NCBI GenBank assembly: GCA_001592805.2
Contig: CP051140.1
Span: 368,501-432,500, forward strand
DNA length: 64,000 nt
Source of the DNA: Peltaster fructicola
Lineage: Eukaryota > Ascomycota > Dothideomycetes
Direction: 5' to 3'
Part shown: piece after piece, positions 40,906 to 52,769 of the stretch
How positions within the stretch are numbered: the first letter of the stretch is position 1
Layout: every line of letters starts with the position of its first letter
Position numbers and translations under genes: made by a program
Notes under the pieces: model-generated
The model's database searches: none
What the model was told of the DNA's origin: nothing
What the model saw: the letters and a program-made list of their open reading frames with translations, nothing else

Positions 40906-43859
40906 TTCTCCATGAGCAGCGCACATGCGCCGGCCGGCTATCATGCCGCCTCAAGTGGCTTCTGGACAGCCTCATGGTCAAGGCATACACACTCACCTAG
41001 CTACGAGTTTCTGATAATGCTTACTCCTGAGTGTCGTTGTCCGGGATATCCTTCCGGACAGCAGGTACAGATACGGAAGCATACAGGCAACACTGATGAT
41101 CCGAATGCCAGGCCGAACGCTATGCACTGCGATGTAGGCATCGTTGTGCATGTAGTGATCTCAGGCTGATCGAGCGAGCATATCGACATGTCCTTGTGCT
41201 CAGCAACGTAAGATGATGTCTTATAGGCGCAATCGCAGCATCGCTTCTTCGCTGGACAGTAGCGAGCAGCCTACTTCAACGTCACTTGTACTCATAGACT
41301 CCGTCTTCAACAAGCAACGCAAGGACTCGTTTCTATGATTGTGCTATCAGAAGCGCAATCCACTATCAGGACGACAGACACACCGTGGTCTATGCCGGCC
41401 TTCGTGGCTGGATATCAAGGAGTTCTATCAGCGAAGACGCTGGGCAATGTCAGACTCCTCTCACTTAAGGTCAGAATGGATGGAGTCTGTCCACCTTCTC
41501 AATATCGCAAGCAGAGTGCAAGGACAGTCGTGTCATGCTGCAGGCCTACGCATCAACAAGTATTACTAGCAGCACCTTTGCGTCGGGAGACTCACATGGT
41601 GCACAAAGCTTGCCGGCTGCCGGAAGCTTTGTCGTGCACGCCAGTGTGCCTTGCCTGTCTGAGGCCCTATCAACGATGCTTGCAGATCACACTCAATGGG
41701 AGAGTATTCTCCTTCTGTCTGTCGATCGCAGCGGCCAAGTCAGGCATCGTCACTCTCTGTATACTACTCTCCTAGGCTGTGCTACCTGCTACTATCCCGA
41801 TACTGGCGAATCACAGTCGTCTTGTCTGACGAGTTGTCTATATAATCGGCCTACAGCTAATCATGGATTTGACCATTTGGCTGAATCGTGTCGGACGAGC
41901 TTGCTGAGTGTATCGCCGTCTTGTCCGCGGTCACTGAGCCATGGCGTTCTACACAACCACCAGACTGAGTGCTGATGCTCGGCGCTGGAGCGCGTCTCCC
42001 ATCTCGCGCCCCAACCGAACCTGAGGGACTCTTTGAGGCTAGCGGAGAATGGATCTCAACCAAGTATTGCTTCCGTACTACGCATCAACTCGTCAGTCTC
42101 GATCCAAACGAAAGTCTCATTGGTATCGAACCCATCGACACCTCTGGGAAGCATGGACTGTATGATTGTGCTATGAAGTTGCCGTAACAGGAAGCGCATT
42201 CTACACAACAGCACATTCCACGAATTCGCAAGCAGAGCTGCCTGTTGTTAGGCGTTTGAATGGCTTCGACTGAGGTCTACCACAAAGACAACGATCAATC
42301 AGCGCGGACACGCAGATCGGCCTGCAGCACCACAAAAGCACAAAGCCTTGAACAATACAGGCATCGAGACGATGCTGTGTCACAGATCAATAAGCTGGGA
42401 TGCTGACACTGGCGTTCTTCTCCTATCGAGCACTGTTAGCATTACAAGCAGGCTCTTTCTCAGTGTCCACTGATGAGGAATCAGGTTTCGATTTGATGGG
42501 CGGCCGTCCATTGTGGTGATCATAGTCAGGATCACTTGTGGGTCCAAGGCTTGGGATGCGTTCGACCACGTCCAGGACTCACGGCAGGCCTAGCGACCAC
42601 AACAGTAGTCTGACTGCTGTAACTGCAACACGAGCATGACTACGCTTCTGAGGGTGCTCGATCTGGTCTGTGTTCTTGGTGCTCTCTGCTCTCGCGCTTC
42701 CCTCATCACGACTATCGAGCCTGCTAATGATGTAGCGGCCTTGCCGCAGCACTGCATGCTGTCTTTGAACGTATACAATCGGCCATGCCTCGAGGATGGC
42801 AAGTCATACAACTCGTCCATGTAAGACTCCAGTCTTGCTGCATAGTCATGGCTTGATTACTGGCCACGTCACTCCTCCCGCCTCTTGTTCTTCTATTCGC
42901 CTACCATACCCAGGACTATCTTGATGTCCTTGAGCCGCCGCGAGGACTAGGTCTGATCGATGCCTTGACGGTCAACAAATCGCCTGCTCGTACAACTAGG
43001 AGATCACCAGACTGCCAGCGGTGCAACCACGTTCTCGCAACAACTAGAAATCGCATCGAGAATGGCTACCGTTCTGTGAGGGATTGGCTGTAAACTGCTC
43101 GGCATTTCTGCGGCCCATACGCCAGCTTCGGGTTCCATCACGATGCGTGCACTGGACTTATCTCAAGACTGTTTGCTGTCGCCAGTATCGACCAATGTAC
43201 TACATGGTCTGGACCGCTTCTACGATGTGGGGACACGAATCACTGCAGCGTCGCAAGCAGGAATGCAAAACTGTTGAATCCGTTGAAGCATTGACAGCCA
43301 GTTCTATCTGCCCATTAGCGAGGATATGCAGTCAAGGTAGGCTCTACATCGTTATCAACAGATGTAGGTCGTCCTAAGCCGATGCTGTGGCCGGTATTGC
43401 CACAGCCGATGCCTCATATTCGATCCGATCGACCATAACCATCGATATGCCAAAGTCAGCCACGGCATATCGGCAACGATTTGCCCAAGCAGTATGTCTG
43501 GCAACCAACACACCTGCTGAGTCGTCCTATACACTCGGCTGCTCTCCAGTCGTCTGATCTACATCAGAAGCTCGAAGAGAGTGTATCCTAGCTGCCAGCT
43601 TCTGTCAACGCCTTTCCAATGCCGCTTCAGGTGGACTAATGGACCTCAACGACGACTCCGGCGGCTTCTGTATACCAGGCCAATGCTTGTGCAGAACCGT
43701 TGTTCTATCTGCCCTTGTCTGCGAATTCATGCCCTCCCGGAGAAGCTGGGCTCGTGTCGTTAGTGTCTCGGTCATTGGAAGCATTGTCGTTTAGATACAA
43801 GTCGAGCTCAACTTTGATCTCGTCTGTCTGTCACATTACTGCTTGATGTACTCGGCTGG
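40906..43859. other. Gene-poor stretch, possibly decayed coding sequence
   Basis: No intact gene. Plus-strand fragments that read like protein turn up in shifting frames, for example at 41995-42187 (GLFEASGEWISTKYCFRT, LVSLDPNESLIGIEPIDTSG). They suggest an old broken gene of unknown type. Confidence 0.35.
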
Positions 43860-44033
43860 CTAGATCCTGTATGATAGTGATCCATTCGAGCGGGTAGGGT
43901 AGGGTGCCGTATCTTCGATCATGGTGTCCATGGTCTTCATCTCCAGGATCGTGCCAGTCGGCACGGCAAGGACTGAAGGGATGACCATGAAGTGGAGGGC
44001 TATCGCGGCGGTAGAGAGGATTGAGCGAACCAT
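43860..44033 (-). CDS. Possible 57-residue secreted peptide
   Basis: From an ATG at 44033 the frame starts with a signal-peptide-like stretch (MVRSILSTAAIALHFMVIPS) and ends after 57 residues. No cysteines in the mature part. The frame stays open upstream, so it could also be the tail of something longer. Weak evidence. Confidence 0.28.
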   Translation of the reverse strand: MVRSILSTAAIALHFMVIPSVLAVPTGTILEMKTMDTMIEDTAPYPTRSNGSLSYRI

Positions 44034-44541
44034 GGCTGGGCATCCATATATGTCGCGGTCAGTTGGTGGATGTGCTAATCGAGGTTTGCAACTGCAAGGG
44101 AGGGGGAGATGTCCAGCTGATGTATGTCGATTACTTTGGTAATCAATGTTGACTGATTGAATGGCTGATCGCAGAGACAGAAGGTTCAATAGACGGCTCT
44201 TGGCCAGTGGGACGGTCTGTATAGCTAAGTCTTCCGGAATGATTGATATCAGCGAACGACAACTGTGCAGAGGAGCATCACCAAGCCCTCGAATACCGAC
44301 AGCCTCCAAGTAATCGCCTGCATACACACTTGGCACTAGCATTAGATCATCCAGCTTTGACTGCGACAACGATTCCGGCCTCGTTTGTGTAGATTTCAAG
44401 CCTGTAGGACTGTCAGAAGAGTTCGATCTGTGAGCAGCGTGGCCCTACCTGTCGGGATCGAAATCAGTCGTGTACATATATTTTGGGCGTCTCACTCTAG
44501 AGTTCTGGGGGAGATCTGCCTCTGGAAAGATCTAATAGTGA
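44034..44541. other. Intergenic, no gene seen
   Basis: Nothing recognised beyond the upstream continuation of the small minus frame. Confidence 0.35.
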
Positions 44542-44832
44542 TCAGTCCGGCTCTGCAGCCCAAGAACATTGACGCACAGTAGCATCTTTAACATCACCAA
44601 TCTTCATGCCCAGGAGCTCCTTCTCCCATTTCATGACTCTGGCATTCTGTTCGTCATTAAGCCAGCTCACCGGTGCTGTGTGTTTGGATACGAGCTTCGT
44701 CTCTTCTATGGCTTGGTTTGTCGTGGCGACAGGCATGATGTCCGCCTTCAAGCCAGTGGGTCTTGTAAGAAGCCAGAAAGTGACTGTCAACAGAAAGGCC
44801 ATGCCAGCGATGTAGGTGATTAATCGACTCAT
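44542..44832 (-). CDS. Small single-pass membrane protein, 96 residues
   Basis: Begins with one clear membrane helix (LITYIAGMAFLLTVTFWLL) followed by a soluble charged tail (IEETKLVSKHTAPVSWLNDE then KWEKELLGMKIGDVKD). This layout is common in small mitochondrial or ER membrane proteins. No family recognised; supported by the coherent helix-plus-tail pattern only. Confidence 0.42.
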   Translation of the reverse strand: MSRLITYIAGMAFLLTVTFWLLTRPTGLKADIMPVATTNQAIEETKLVSKHTAPVSWLNDEQNARVMKWEKELLGMKIGDVKDATVRQCSWAAEPD

Positions 44833-45323
44833 ACCCAGACTTGTGTATGGCGATCAACTTGGTAGTATGCGAGTCAAGGTTGCGACCGAAAGCAGCTCAT
44901 GAGCTTTGGAGGGAATGGGCCAGAAGATATTTGCGGCGCAGCCTGCAGCATCACAACGAAGCCACGAACACATCGGGCAGTGCGGCGCTAGGGTGACGCT
45001 TTTGTCACGGCGTGCAAGGTGTGTTATTAGACAGAAGATCAGCCACAAAGTCTATGTAACGGTGTAAAACTAGGAGGAAAATAGACTGCTAAGTAGTCCG
45101 TTCGGCGCATGGTGCCTGAGACCGTGACAGATATGCGTAGATTGGCCTGCTCCGCCGTCTTTTGTGTGGTGGCATTGCCAGTGAGTCGTAGAGTGAATGC
45201 AGGCATTCTCTGTTACAGCTCTGGCCAGGAATCAGAATGAGTTGGTCGTTGCATTGGGCAAGTGTCGCAGATGATGCTAAACAGCTCACGTGATGACAAC
45301 GAAGTGAGCTGTAATGTTAGCCA
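44833..45323. other. Intergenic, no gene seen
   Basis: Promoter space between the small membrane protein (minus) and the ankyrin gene (plus). Confidence 0.4.
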
Positions 45324-46382
45324 ATGTTCGTCACTGTGGCTGTGCATCGCTCTATAATAATGACTGGTGCCACATTATCGCAACACTCATCGATACCTCC
45401 AATCGATCTAACAACCTCTCCAAACCAGAGTGATTCTCGACACACAGCGATGGTAGAGTCAACAGAGTCCTTGCCAGGCATCGCTCAGTCGTCAAGAGAC
45501 TTATGGCAAGTGCTCGTAGGTGAAGACGACGTGCAGCCCATCATTGAAGCATGTTCGACTGGCAACGACGCAGCTCTACATACGTTACTCTCAGAGTCTC
45601 ACTGGAGGAGTGCTATGTCACAAAAACAGCACGTTATTCATGCTGAGCGAAGTCCAAAGGACGGCACGAACGACCGCGAAGTCTACGCACGCGCAGTGTC
45701 GAACCTCGAACGAGCTCTGATCATCGCAGGTATATATGGTCATGCTTCAGTTGTGACAACACTGCTGAGCTTCGCATCGCAGCAAAGCATCGATCCTGCT
45801 CCAGTGATTACTCGAATCACCATCAGCAGAGCTATCTGGTCAGGACATGCTGATGTTGTGAAAGCGTTAGCATTGGCGTGGCCGAAGGTTGTCGACTTCG
45901 ATCTTCTGCATGGCGCTCTGCCTCTGTACGAAGCTGTGAGGTTGAAACGACTTGAGGTTGCCCGCGAATTGATCAGTCTGGGAGCAGACCCATTACACCC
46001 TGTACGCAGTCGACAGCTTGGTTATTACCGATCGTCCCTCATGTCATGGGCTGCGATGTATGAAGGACCTCAAATGATCGAACTACTACTGGAACACAAT
46101 TTGCCCATCGCAGGCACCGGAGCACTGCATACAGCGGCGGCACATGGTCAATTTGACACCGTCCGTGTGCTGATGGACCATGGTGCTGACGTGAACGAAA
46201 AACTTCCGAGGGATTGGACGCCAATGCACTTTGCAGCATGGCGAGTGCAGCCAGATGCTATGGTCTTTCTGGAGAGTTGTGGAGCACGGCCAGACGCCAA
46301 GGATACTGATGGTAAGACACCAGCAGATGTGTTCGAGCAGTATAGTCGTGAACAACAGCTTCGGTTATACAAGCAGGTATGA
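45324..46382 (+). CDS. Ankyrin-repeat protein
   Basis: Intronless, 352 residues from the first ATG; Met13 (MTGATLSQHSS) or Met43 (MVESTESLPG) may be the real start. The C-terminal half holds ankyrin repeats: LPLYEAVRLKRLEVARELIS, GALHTAAAHGQFDTVRVLMD ending in HGADVNEK, and DWTPMHFAAWRVQPDAMVFL; earlier weaker units (ALIIAGIYGHASVVTTLLS, ISRAIWSGHADVVKALA) precede them. Protein-protein interaction is expected. No other domain. The neighbours give no hint of its partner. Confidence 0.85.
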   Translation: MFVTVAVHRSIIMTGATLSQHSSIPPIDLTTSPNQSDSRHTAMVESTESLPGIAQSSRDLWQVLVGEDDVQPIIEACSTGNDAALHTLLSESHWRSAMSQKQHVIHAERSPKDGTNDREVYARAVSNLERALIIAGIYGHASVVTTLLSFASQQSIDPAPVITRITISRAIWSGHADVVKALALAWPKVVDFDLLHGALPLYEAVRLKRLEVARELISLGADPLHPVRSRQLGYYRSSLMSWAAMYEGPQMIELLLEHNLPIAGTGALHTAAAHGQFDTVRVLMDHGADVNEKLPRDWTPMHFAAWRVQPDAMVFLESCGARPDAKDTDGKTPADVFEQYSREQQLRLYKQV

Positions 46383-46760
46383 AGTGGCCGAGCCTTCAAT
46401 CAGCTTGATGTTGCGTGGTTCATCGTTCTCCAGCACACAGAGACAGCATATCGTTCAGAGCCGACTGGGTAAGAATGCTCCAATGAATTCTCTCATGGGT
46501 CGACTCACTCATGGAAACAGATCAGCAGATATCGAGTCGGCGCCGAGGTCAATCTGATCACACCTGAAGGAGCAATAGAAGACTTTTTGTAGAGCCCTCC
46601 ATTCGTATCTTGCAGCATGTGAAAAGGCGGTACTCCAGATCTTATTGGTCTACTGGCCGTGTCGGATCATGACAGGAAGAGTGAACAGCAAGCGCTGGCA
46701 CAAGCGCTTACACGATCGTCCATCTCAAATGCTGGTTATGTGGCTCGCCTAAGCATCAGG
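46383..46760. other. Intergenic, no gene seen
   Basis: Short frames only, none convincing. Confidence 0.35.
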
Positions 46761-47385
46761 CTAAAAGGTCGTCATCATCGTGAAGAGCGGTTCGTGCGAC
46801 CAAAGCTCGACAGGCGAGCGGCATGGGTGACTATGCTGCGTCGTTCTGGCAAAGCCTGTGGTGCGCTCAATCAGAGTAACAAGCTGGTCTCTGACTCTGT
46901 CAGGAGCATATAGTGTCCAGTCTTGCTCTCGAGGATGGAGCCTCCACAGACGTGCTTCGAAAGCCGCATGATAATGACCAGCATACTCCCGGCCCACGAC
47001 GGACAGTATTTTTGTGCGCTTCCGGGTCGACGAATATATTGTTCTGTGCTAGATCGTTGTGGCATAAGACAAAGGTGGCTTCGGTGTGCTTCGGACAAGC
47101 CCTTCCTCTGGCACCATCATGTCTCAGTCGTGGTGGGAGTACGAGTCCGTCAGAACTTGAGCACAGCAATCGACATTTGCCCACGCATTGCCCGCTTCCA
47201 GTGCTTCTCTGCTTACTATTCACAAGATCGTAGAAGTACTTTGCCGTAGGTATTCCGCTCAAAGAAGTGACGGCTCCTTCGGTCACCTTGGGGGACGTCC
47301 ATTTCATCTTCAAACCATCGCAACCGTTGAGTGACTGGGCTGCAGAGTGATTAGCCTGCATAGATGCCTGTGACATCTTGGACAA
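46761..47385 (-). pseudogene. Aminoglycoside-phosphotransferase-like kinase (APH family), broken
   Basis: The catalytic-loop sequence FVLCHNDLAQNNIFVDPEAH is the APH-fold kinase motif (HxDxxxxN). It runs on, after a one-base shift at a five-T run (47009-47013), into SVVGREYAGHYHAAFEARLW, the counterpart of the family's IIDWEYAG segment. In the latter the metal-binding Asp is replaced by Gly. The N-terminal lobe is missing or unrecognisable upstream, though MKWTSPKVTEGAVTSLSGIP may be its remnant. Fungal APH proteins are kinases of uncertain substrates. Frameshift plus lost Asp argue that this copy is dead. Confidence 0.6.
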
Positions 47386-49178
47386 GATCAGCGAGCCGCA
47401 CCTGGGCGCCGAAGCAGCCTAGTTCGACATGTTCGCGGCCGTATCTCTAAGTCAGCATCCTACTCTTGGCACAGATTCAATGACATGATCTTGACTTGGC
47501 GTAAGCCCAACGGGTGGGTTCAATGTGGCAGATGATCATGATTTGGCGAATGCGCTCGCAAATGGAACAGGGCGTTATGCTAAACGATGCTGTTGAGTCG
47601 GTCGGGATCCAAGATGAGAGGCGGGCCAGTGAGCGGTGGACATACCTGTCATGTATCGCTAGTCTCTCAACGGAGAAGACAGTGGATTGATCAGCCTCCA
47701 TGCGATACGCCATCATCGCAGAAGAGCCTGAAGACAGCCTAGTAGAGGTCAGCACTGGTCGAACCCATGGATGGCCAGCAACGACCGATCTCCGAGGAAT
47801 CTTAGACTCATCGCATGCAGGCGAATATCCTTCTCAGCCTAAGCGAGACCACAGCTAGCCTTCAAGGCTTCAGTCCAACCTGAATCGCCCGCCGATGCAG
47901 CCCCTCCTTCTATATCACACCTACCTTATCCCTGCTCTTGTCCACAGCCGAGATTTGCGATAAGGTATATGTATCCCACACACCATGGATGCAGCTTCTT
48001 CAGCTGATTGCGAAGGCATTGATGACAACGTCTTGAAGCATTCGTGCATGCACCCATACTCATCCTGCTTAACAGGCAGTCTGAGGTGGCAAGAGTGTTG
48101 TCGTTTAGATCTACACTGTATTGCAATGCCTGCCTAGCGCCATGTATGCCGTGAGTTCGTGAATCGTGCACGGCGGAGATATTTGGTTGTGCTTATGTCC
48201 ATCTGTCTTTCTTGGGGTCGTAATCCGCGCTTCACCTGTTAGTTTCATGATCCTCAGCCGCTCTGCTTTACTGCATACTGTAGCATCTTTCTCGTTTGTT
48301 TAGCGTGCTGTGCCCGCCTGTCTTCGAAGATTCATCGTGAGGTCTGAGACATGAGTCGTGGCGCGCATGAACGGGTCCACTGTTACTTGGCTCGCTGGGT
48401 ACCGGACTTGTAGATGACGGAGTACATGTAGACGACAGAGTCGCTTCGAATGGGTTCCTTGAATGGCCTTGGAGAAGTCTGTACGCCATGCTCGTGAAAC
48501 GTACTGCGGTGGGCTTGAGATTGAGTGGATGCAGCGGCTCCGCGGAACAGTTCCGCTCGTCCTCTATGTATTTGGTTATTCGAACAGCTTCACGTCATGA
48601 TCTCCTTTATCACGTTCGCCATGGGACAGCACTCAGTAACACACCTCTGAGGAGCGCAAGCTCAATCTCTAGTGCAACCGTGATAGATTGAGCTTGTGGC
48701 AAGCTGTTCACGGGCGGCATTAGCTAAGCACGACAGCACAATGCACTAGTGAAGAGTGCGGCAGTATGCATGCTTTCTAGTCCACTGTCAGCAGCCTGCT
48801 CTCAAGCACAGACGATGCGATAATGTGCTATGCTGGTAGCATCTTGACGCTCTTGGCAGCGTATCAGCTCCTGTCAACGCAAACCGCCACAGAAGTTTAT
48901 AGCAGCCATCTGATCCACCAATGCTTCGTCAGCTCAACGATCAAACTCGCCGATTTGCACTCGCTGTAGTTTGGATAACAGTAAGCAGAGGTGGGACGCC
49001 TATATAAGTTGACCAGTCGTCCTCGCTTTCACATTGTCCTCCCTCTCAAGATCTACCAGCTGGCCCATCATATCATACATCACTACTCTGTACTGCTCGG
49101 CAGCTGGTACATCTCCTGCACCCCACACGATAGATCTCTGACCTTCCCTTAGATACATTAAGCTCAAAGTGTTTCATA
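47386..49178. promoter_or_regulatory. Intergenic; TATA box of the SDR gene near the right end
   Basis: No gene seen in 1.8 kb. CCTATATAAGTT at about 48999-49010, followed by a pyrimidine-rich leader, lies about 170 bases before the start at 49179 and is a strong TATA candidate. Confidence 0.5.
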
Positions 49179-49983
49179 ATGTCACTCGAAGGCAAGGTTG
49201 CTTTCATCACTGGCGGCGTCAAGAACTTAGGTGCACTGGTAGCTCGCACATTCGCAGCAGAAGGAGCCGATCTAGCTCTTCACTACCATGGATCTGCAGC
49301 GAAGGAAGCTGCGGATGCTCTAGCCCTTGAGCTCCAAAGCTCGCTCCCAAAGATCAAGGTCTTCATCTACCAGGGTGATCTTGCAGTGGCTGCTACTGTC
49401 ACGGAGATCTACGCAGCGATCGTCCAGGATTTTGGCAAGCTCGACGTAATGGTCAACACAGTCGGCATGGTACTCAAGAAGCCTTTGATTGCCGTCACGG
49501 AAGCAGAGTTTGATCAAATGTTCGCTGTCAACACGAAGGCGGCTTTCCTCATCAATCAGGGAGCGGCAAAGATCCTTACCGACGGAGGCAGGATAATCAA
49601 TATTGTGACGAGTCTGCTCGGCGCATACACTGGCGGTTATTCAGTCTACCAAGGTGCCAAAGCTCCGGTAGAGTGGTTCACCAAGGGCTTGAGCAAGGAG
49701 CTTCAGCCTCGAGGTATCACGGCTAATGCAATTGCCCCTGGACCAATGGACACGCCTTTCTTCTATGGGCAGGAGGATGATCATAGCGTTGCGTTTGCAA
49801 AGAGCATGGCCATTGGTGGACGCCTTACCAAGATTGAGGATGTTTCGCCTCTGATCAAGTTCTTGGCTGGGCCTGATGGGGCTTGGATCACTGGTATGTG
49901 TATCTTACACTCTTCGTTCTACAGAATTCTGATACTCGCTAGGCCAGCTTATCTTCCCGAACGGCGGATTCACAACTCGATAA
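49179..49983 (+). CDS. Short-chain dehydrogenase (classical SDR)
   Basis: Exons 49179-49893 and 49943-49983 with a 49-nt intron (GTATGT...GCTAG) give 251 residues; the short last exon supplies the usual C-terminus (QLIFPNGGFTTR). Cofactor loop GGVKNLGALVARTFAAEGAD, VNTVGM after strand 4, catalytic Ser region IVTSLLGAY and YQGAKAPVEWF with Tyr-x3-Lys. The TGxxxGxG loop is written TGGVKNLG and the usual NNAG is NTVG. Soluble NAD(P)H-dependent oxidoreductase; substrate unknown. Without splicing the frame would run on to 50057 with a nonsense tail. Confidence 0.9.
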
Positions 49984-51714
49984 TCGTTTGCCAACTCTTG
50001 TCTTATGGAGATGCGAGGCAGCCAAGTAGAATTGTTCCTCAGGGGGCTCTCCGTTGAGACGACGACATATTTGACATTGTGCAGGAGTTTTCGGCTAAAT
50101 ATCAGCTTACTTTGCTATCCTGCATGTAAGAATCACAGAAATCAGTTCCTCGTCACACACAAGCCTTCCTCCAATAGAAGAGCAGCGAAAGTCTTCGTCT
50201 GCATTCTCATCATGTCCTGAATGCTATCATGCCTGTGACGTCTCATCCTCGCTCCCGCTTCAGCGCAGTCTTGTAAGTAGTCGAGCTGAGGTAGGACTTT
50301 TGTAAATCCATGGATCAGAGTCAAACCTTGTTAACACCCTTGCGTGCTTATCATCTGCCTGATTGGAAATGAGCTCTGCCATATAGGCATGCTATGGAGT
50401 GGCAAGGACACTGCCGCAGCTGTGGTTATGGACGTTGCTGAGATCGTTGTAGTATCGAGTGCCCACACAGTTCTGGTGGGATGTGGTGGTACGACAAATG
50501 GTTGCCAGGATTATGCTCACGCTCTCTAGACTCGGTCATACAGCTTGATTGTACAGGTGGTAGACTTGCTGGACGCGTGAGGAAGCAGCAGCGCCATGGA
50601 GAATCATCGTGTCCTGTGTTGTACAAACAGCGCTGGTGGGATGCTAAGCACCAGCGAGTGACGGCCTTCTATTGATTGCCGCCGATTGGGTAAGTGTAGT
50701 CACTGGCGTAGTTTGTAGTGCCGGACTCTAGCTGCACCGCTAATGACGGTGGGATATATGTACCAGATGCCAAGTTGATTCTCATAACCTCGAACCTAGG
50801 TCTGAAACTCGGTTGACTTCCCTTCTAGACCTCCCTATGAAGTCTTGTATTGAGTGTCTAGACACCATTTCTTACTCGATTGAGTTGATTGTAGACTCAT
50901 ATTGATCGCAAGAGCTCGCTCTACAAGACTGTCTATTCAAAATCACTATTGAGTGCTCGTGGCGGTAGCAGTCCTTGACCCTGTTCAGGTGGTTCAGGCG
51001 TGGAAGAGACTTCGAATTTGACACCATCTGAGGCTATTGAAGTCATCTGAAGTCGCATATCTCAGCTGAGCTGCTATTGCACACACCACAACGTATCTCA
51101 CTCAATATCTGGTCAATCTTGCTGATACTAGTATCAAGTGAAGCGTCTAGCTCTCTGCTCCAGTTTCATATCAAAATCAAGAGAATCTGAGCAGTATGTG
51201 AGGTGCAAAGAGCGTGTGAATATAACCTATAATCAGCTCAAAGATGCATATATCAGCGAGCGCAAAAGCCACTAACCGCATTAGGAAAGAAGCCAAGCCA
51301 AGGAATTGCTCAACACCCTTTCTTGCTAATCTACGCCAATTTCACACTCATATTGCACGACGACGAGGTGTCTAATCACAAAACTGATTCGACAATTTTG
51401 GAGAAGTTAATTAGAGCTTCAATCTGAGATAGATATCATCGATATTGAAGCGATATTGGTAAGGTGGCAGCTTGAGAAGTAGTGGGCAGGTATAGCGAGT
51501 TTCGGACCTATGTAATGACATTGAACTTGGCATCTGGTATGTATATCCCACCGCCCTAATCTCCGCGATAACGTCTCGTTATTCGTCGTCCTACAGATTA
51601 AAGTAGATATGAACCAGACTTATTTGCTAAGTAACTGGCTATCTTCGCACGAACACATACAAGGTCGCTCTCCACTTCACCACACCTCTTTACTCCCCAA
51701 CTGAGCTTGCCACC
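49984..51714. other. Intergenic, AT-rich in its right part
   Basis: No gene. About 50780-51660 is visibly richer in A/T than the flanks, with many stops in all frames; nothing recognised in it. It presumably includes the promoter of the SDR gene at 51715. Confidence 0.45.
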
Positions 51715-52769
51715 ATGTCTGGGACCTCACCAATCGATCTCTTCGCCTTGATTCGCGCACAACTCTTCTACCAGGTTCCAGCTAGTACGGCTTCCTTTGC
51801 AGGTCAGACTGTGTTGGTGACTGGTGGGAATGCCGGCCTGGGTCGTGAACTCATCAAACAGCTGCTAGAGCACGATGTCGATAGGGTCCTTCTTGCATGT
51901 AGGACACTCAGCAAGGGTGAGACAGCCAAGCAAGAATTACAGCGTCAAACAGGCAGTCGAGCCGAGATACAAGTGCTACAGGTGGACATGGCAAGTTTCG
52001 CTTCAGTCATCGCGTTCGCTGAACATCTCAAGGCTGTTCCTCGAATCGATGCTGCAGTGCTGAACGCTGGAGTCTGGCCTACGGGACAAGAAACCTCCGA
52101 AGGTTTCGAGTAAGTATTGGCCCTGGCCACCAGGCGTCCATCAGACTGATCACACGCAGGACCACCCTGACCGTCAATTTGATCGGCACTTACTTATTAG
52201 CACACCTACTGTTGCCTCGACTTCAAGACACCAGCGAAAAGTTCAACACTATTGCAAGATTATGCCTCATCAGCTCAGGCTTACACAAGTTTGCTACGCT
52301 TGAGGCGCGCAAGAGCTTAAGCAACCGAAACCTGCTTGATGCCATGACTGCGCAGCCTCTAAGAAGCAAGGCCGATTACGATGCTCGCTACCAAGACTCG
52401 AAGATGTTACTGAACATGTACGGGCAACGACTTGGTCATTCGTATGTGCAGAGGCATGGTAAGGGGGTGAGCACCATACTCGTCAACCCAGGCTTTTGTG
52501 TATCTTCGTTAGATCCTCCAACGACCTTTGGAGCCAAACTGTTCCAGCGTGTGCTTGCAAGATCTGGCCCTGAGGGTGCAAGACACTTCCTCGATGCTAT
52601 CGATGTACGCAAGGCTGCAGAGAGGAACGGTGCTTACATCACCGAGTGTATGTCCGCACCACACGCAAGCTTTATTGGAACCCCCGAAGGAATCGAGGTT
52701 ACAGATAGACTGCAGAAGGACCTAGAGCAAGTGCTCGAGAGGGTCAAGCCTGGTGTGACAGTCATCTGA
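51715..52769 (+). CDS. Short-chain dehydrogenase, retinol dehydrogenase/WW-oxidoreductase-like
   Basis: Exons 51715-52109 and 52160-52769 with a 50-nt intron (GTAAGT...CGCAG) give 334 residues. Cofactor loop VTGGNAGLGRELIKQL (TGxxxGLG), the second glycine-rich stretch, LNAGVWP after strand 4, TVNLIGTYLL and catalytic Ser in LISSGLHKF are present. The active-site Tyr-x3-Lys is YQDSKMLLNMY. An N-terminal extension (LFALIRAQLFYQ) and long substrate part are usual for fungal members near HET-C/WWOX and retinol-dehydrogenase types. Substrate unknown. No paired regulator seen. Confidence 0.88.

Noticed and set aside
41335-41975. Two overlapping 146-codon plus-strand frames
   Set aside because: Neither has recognisable features; kept only as part of a possibly decayed stretch.
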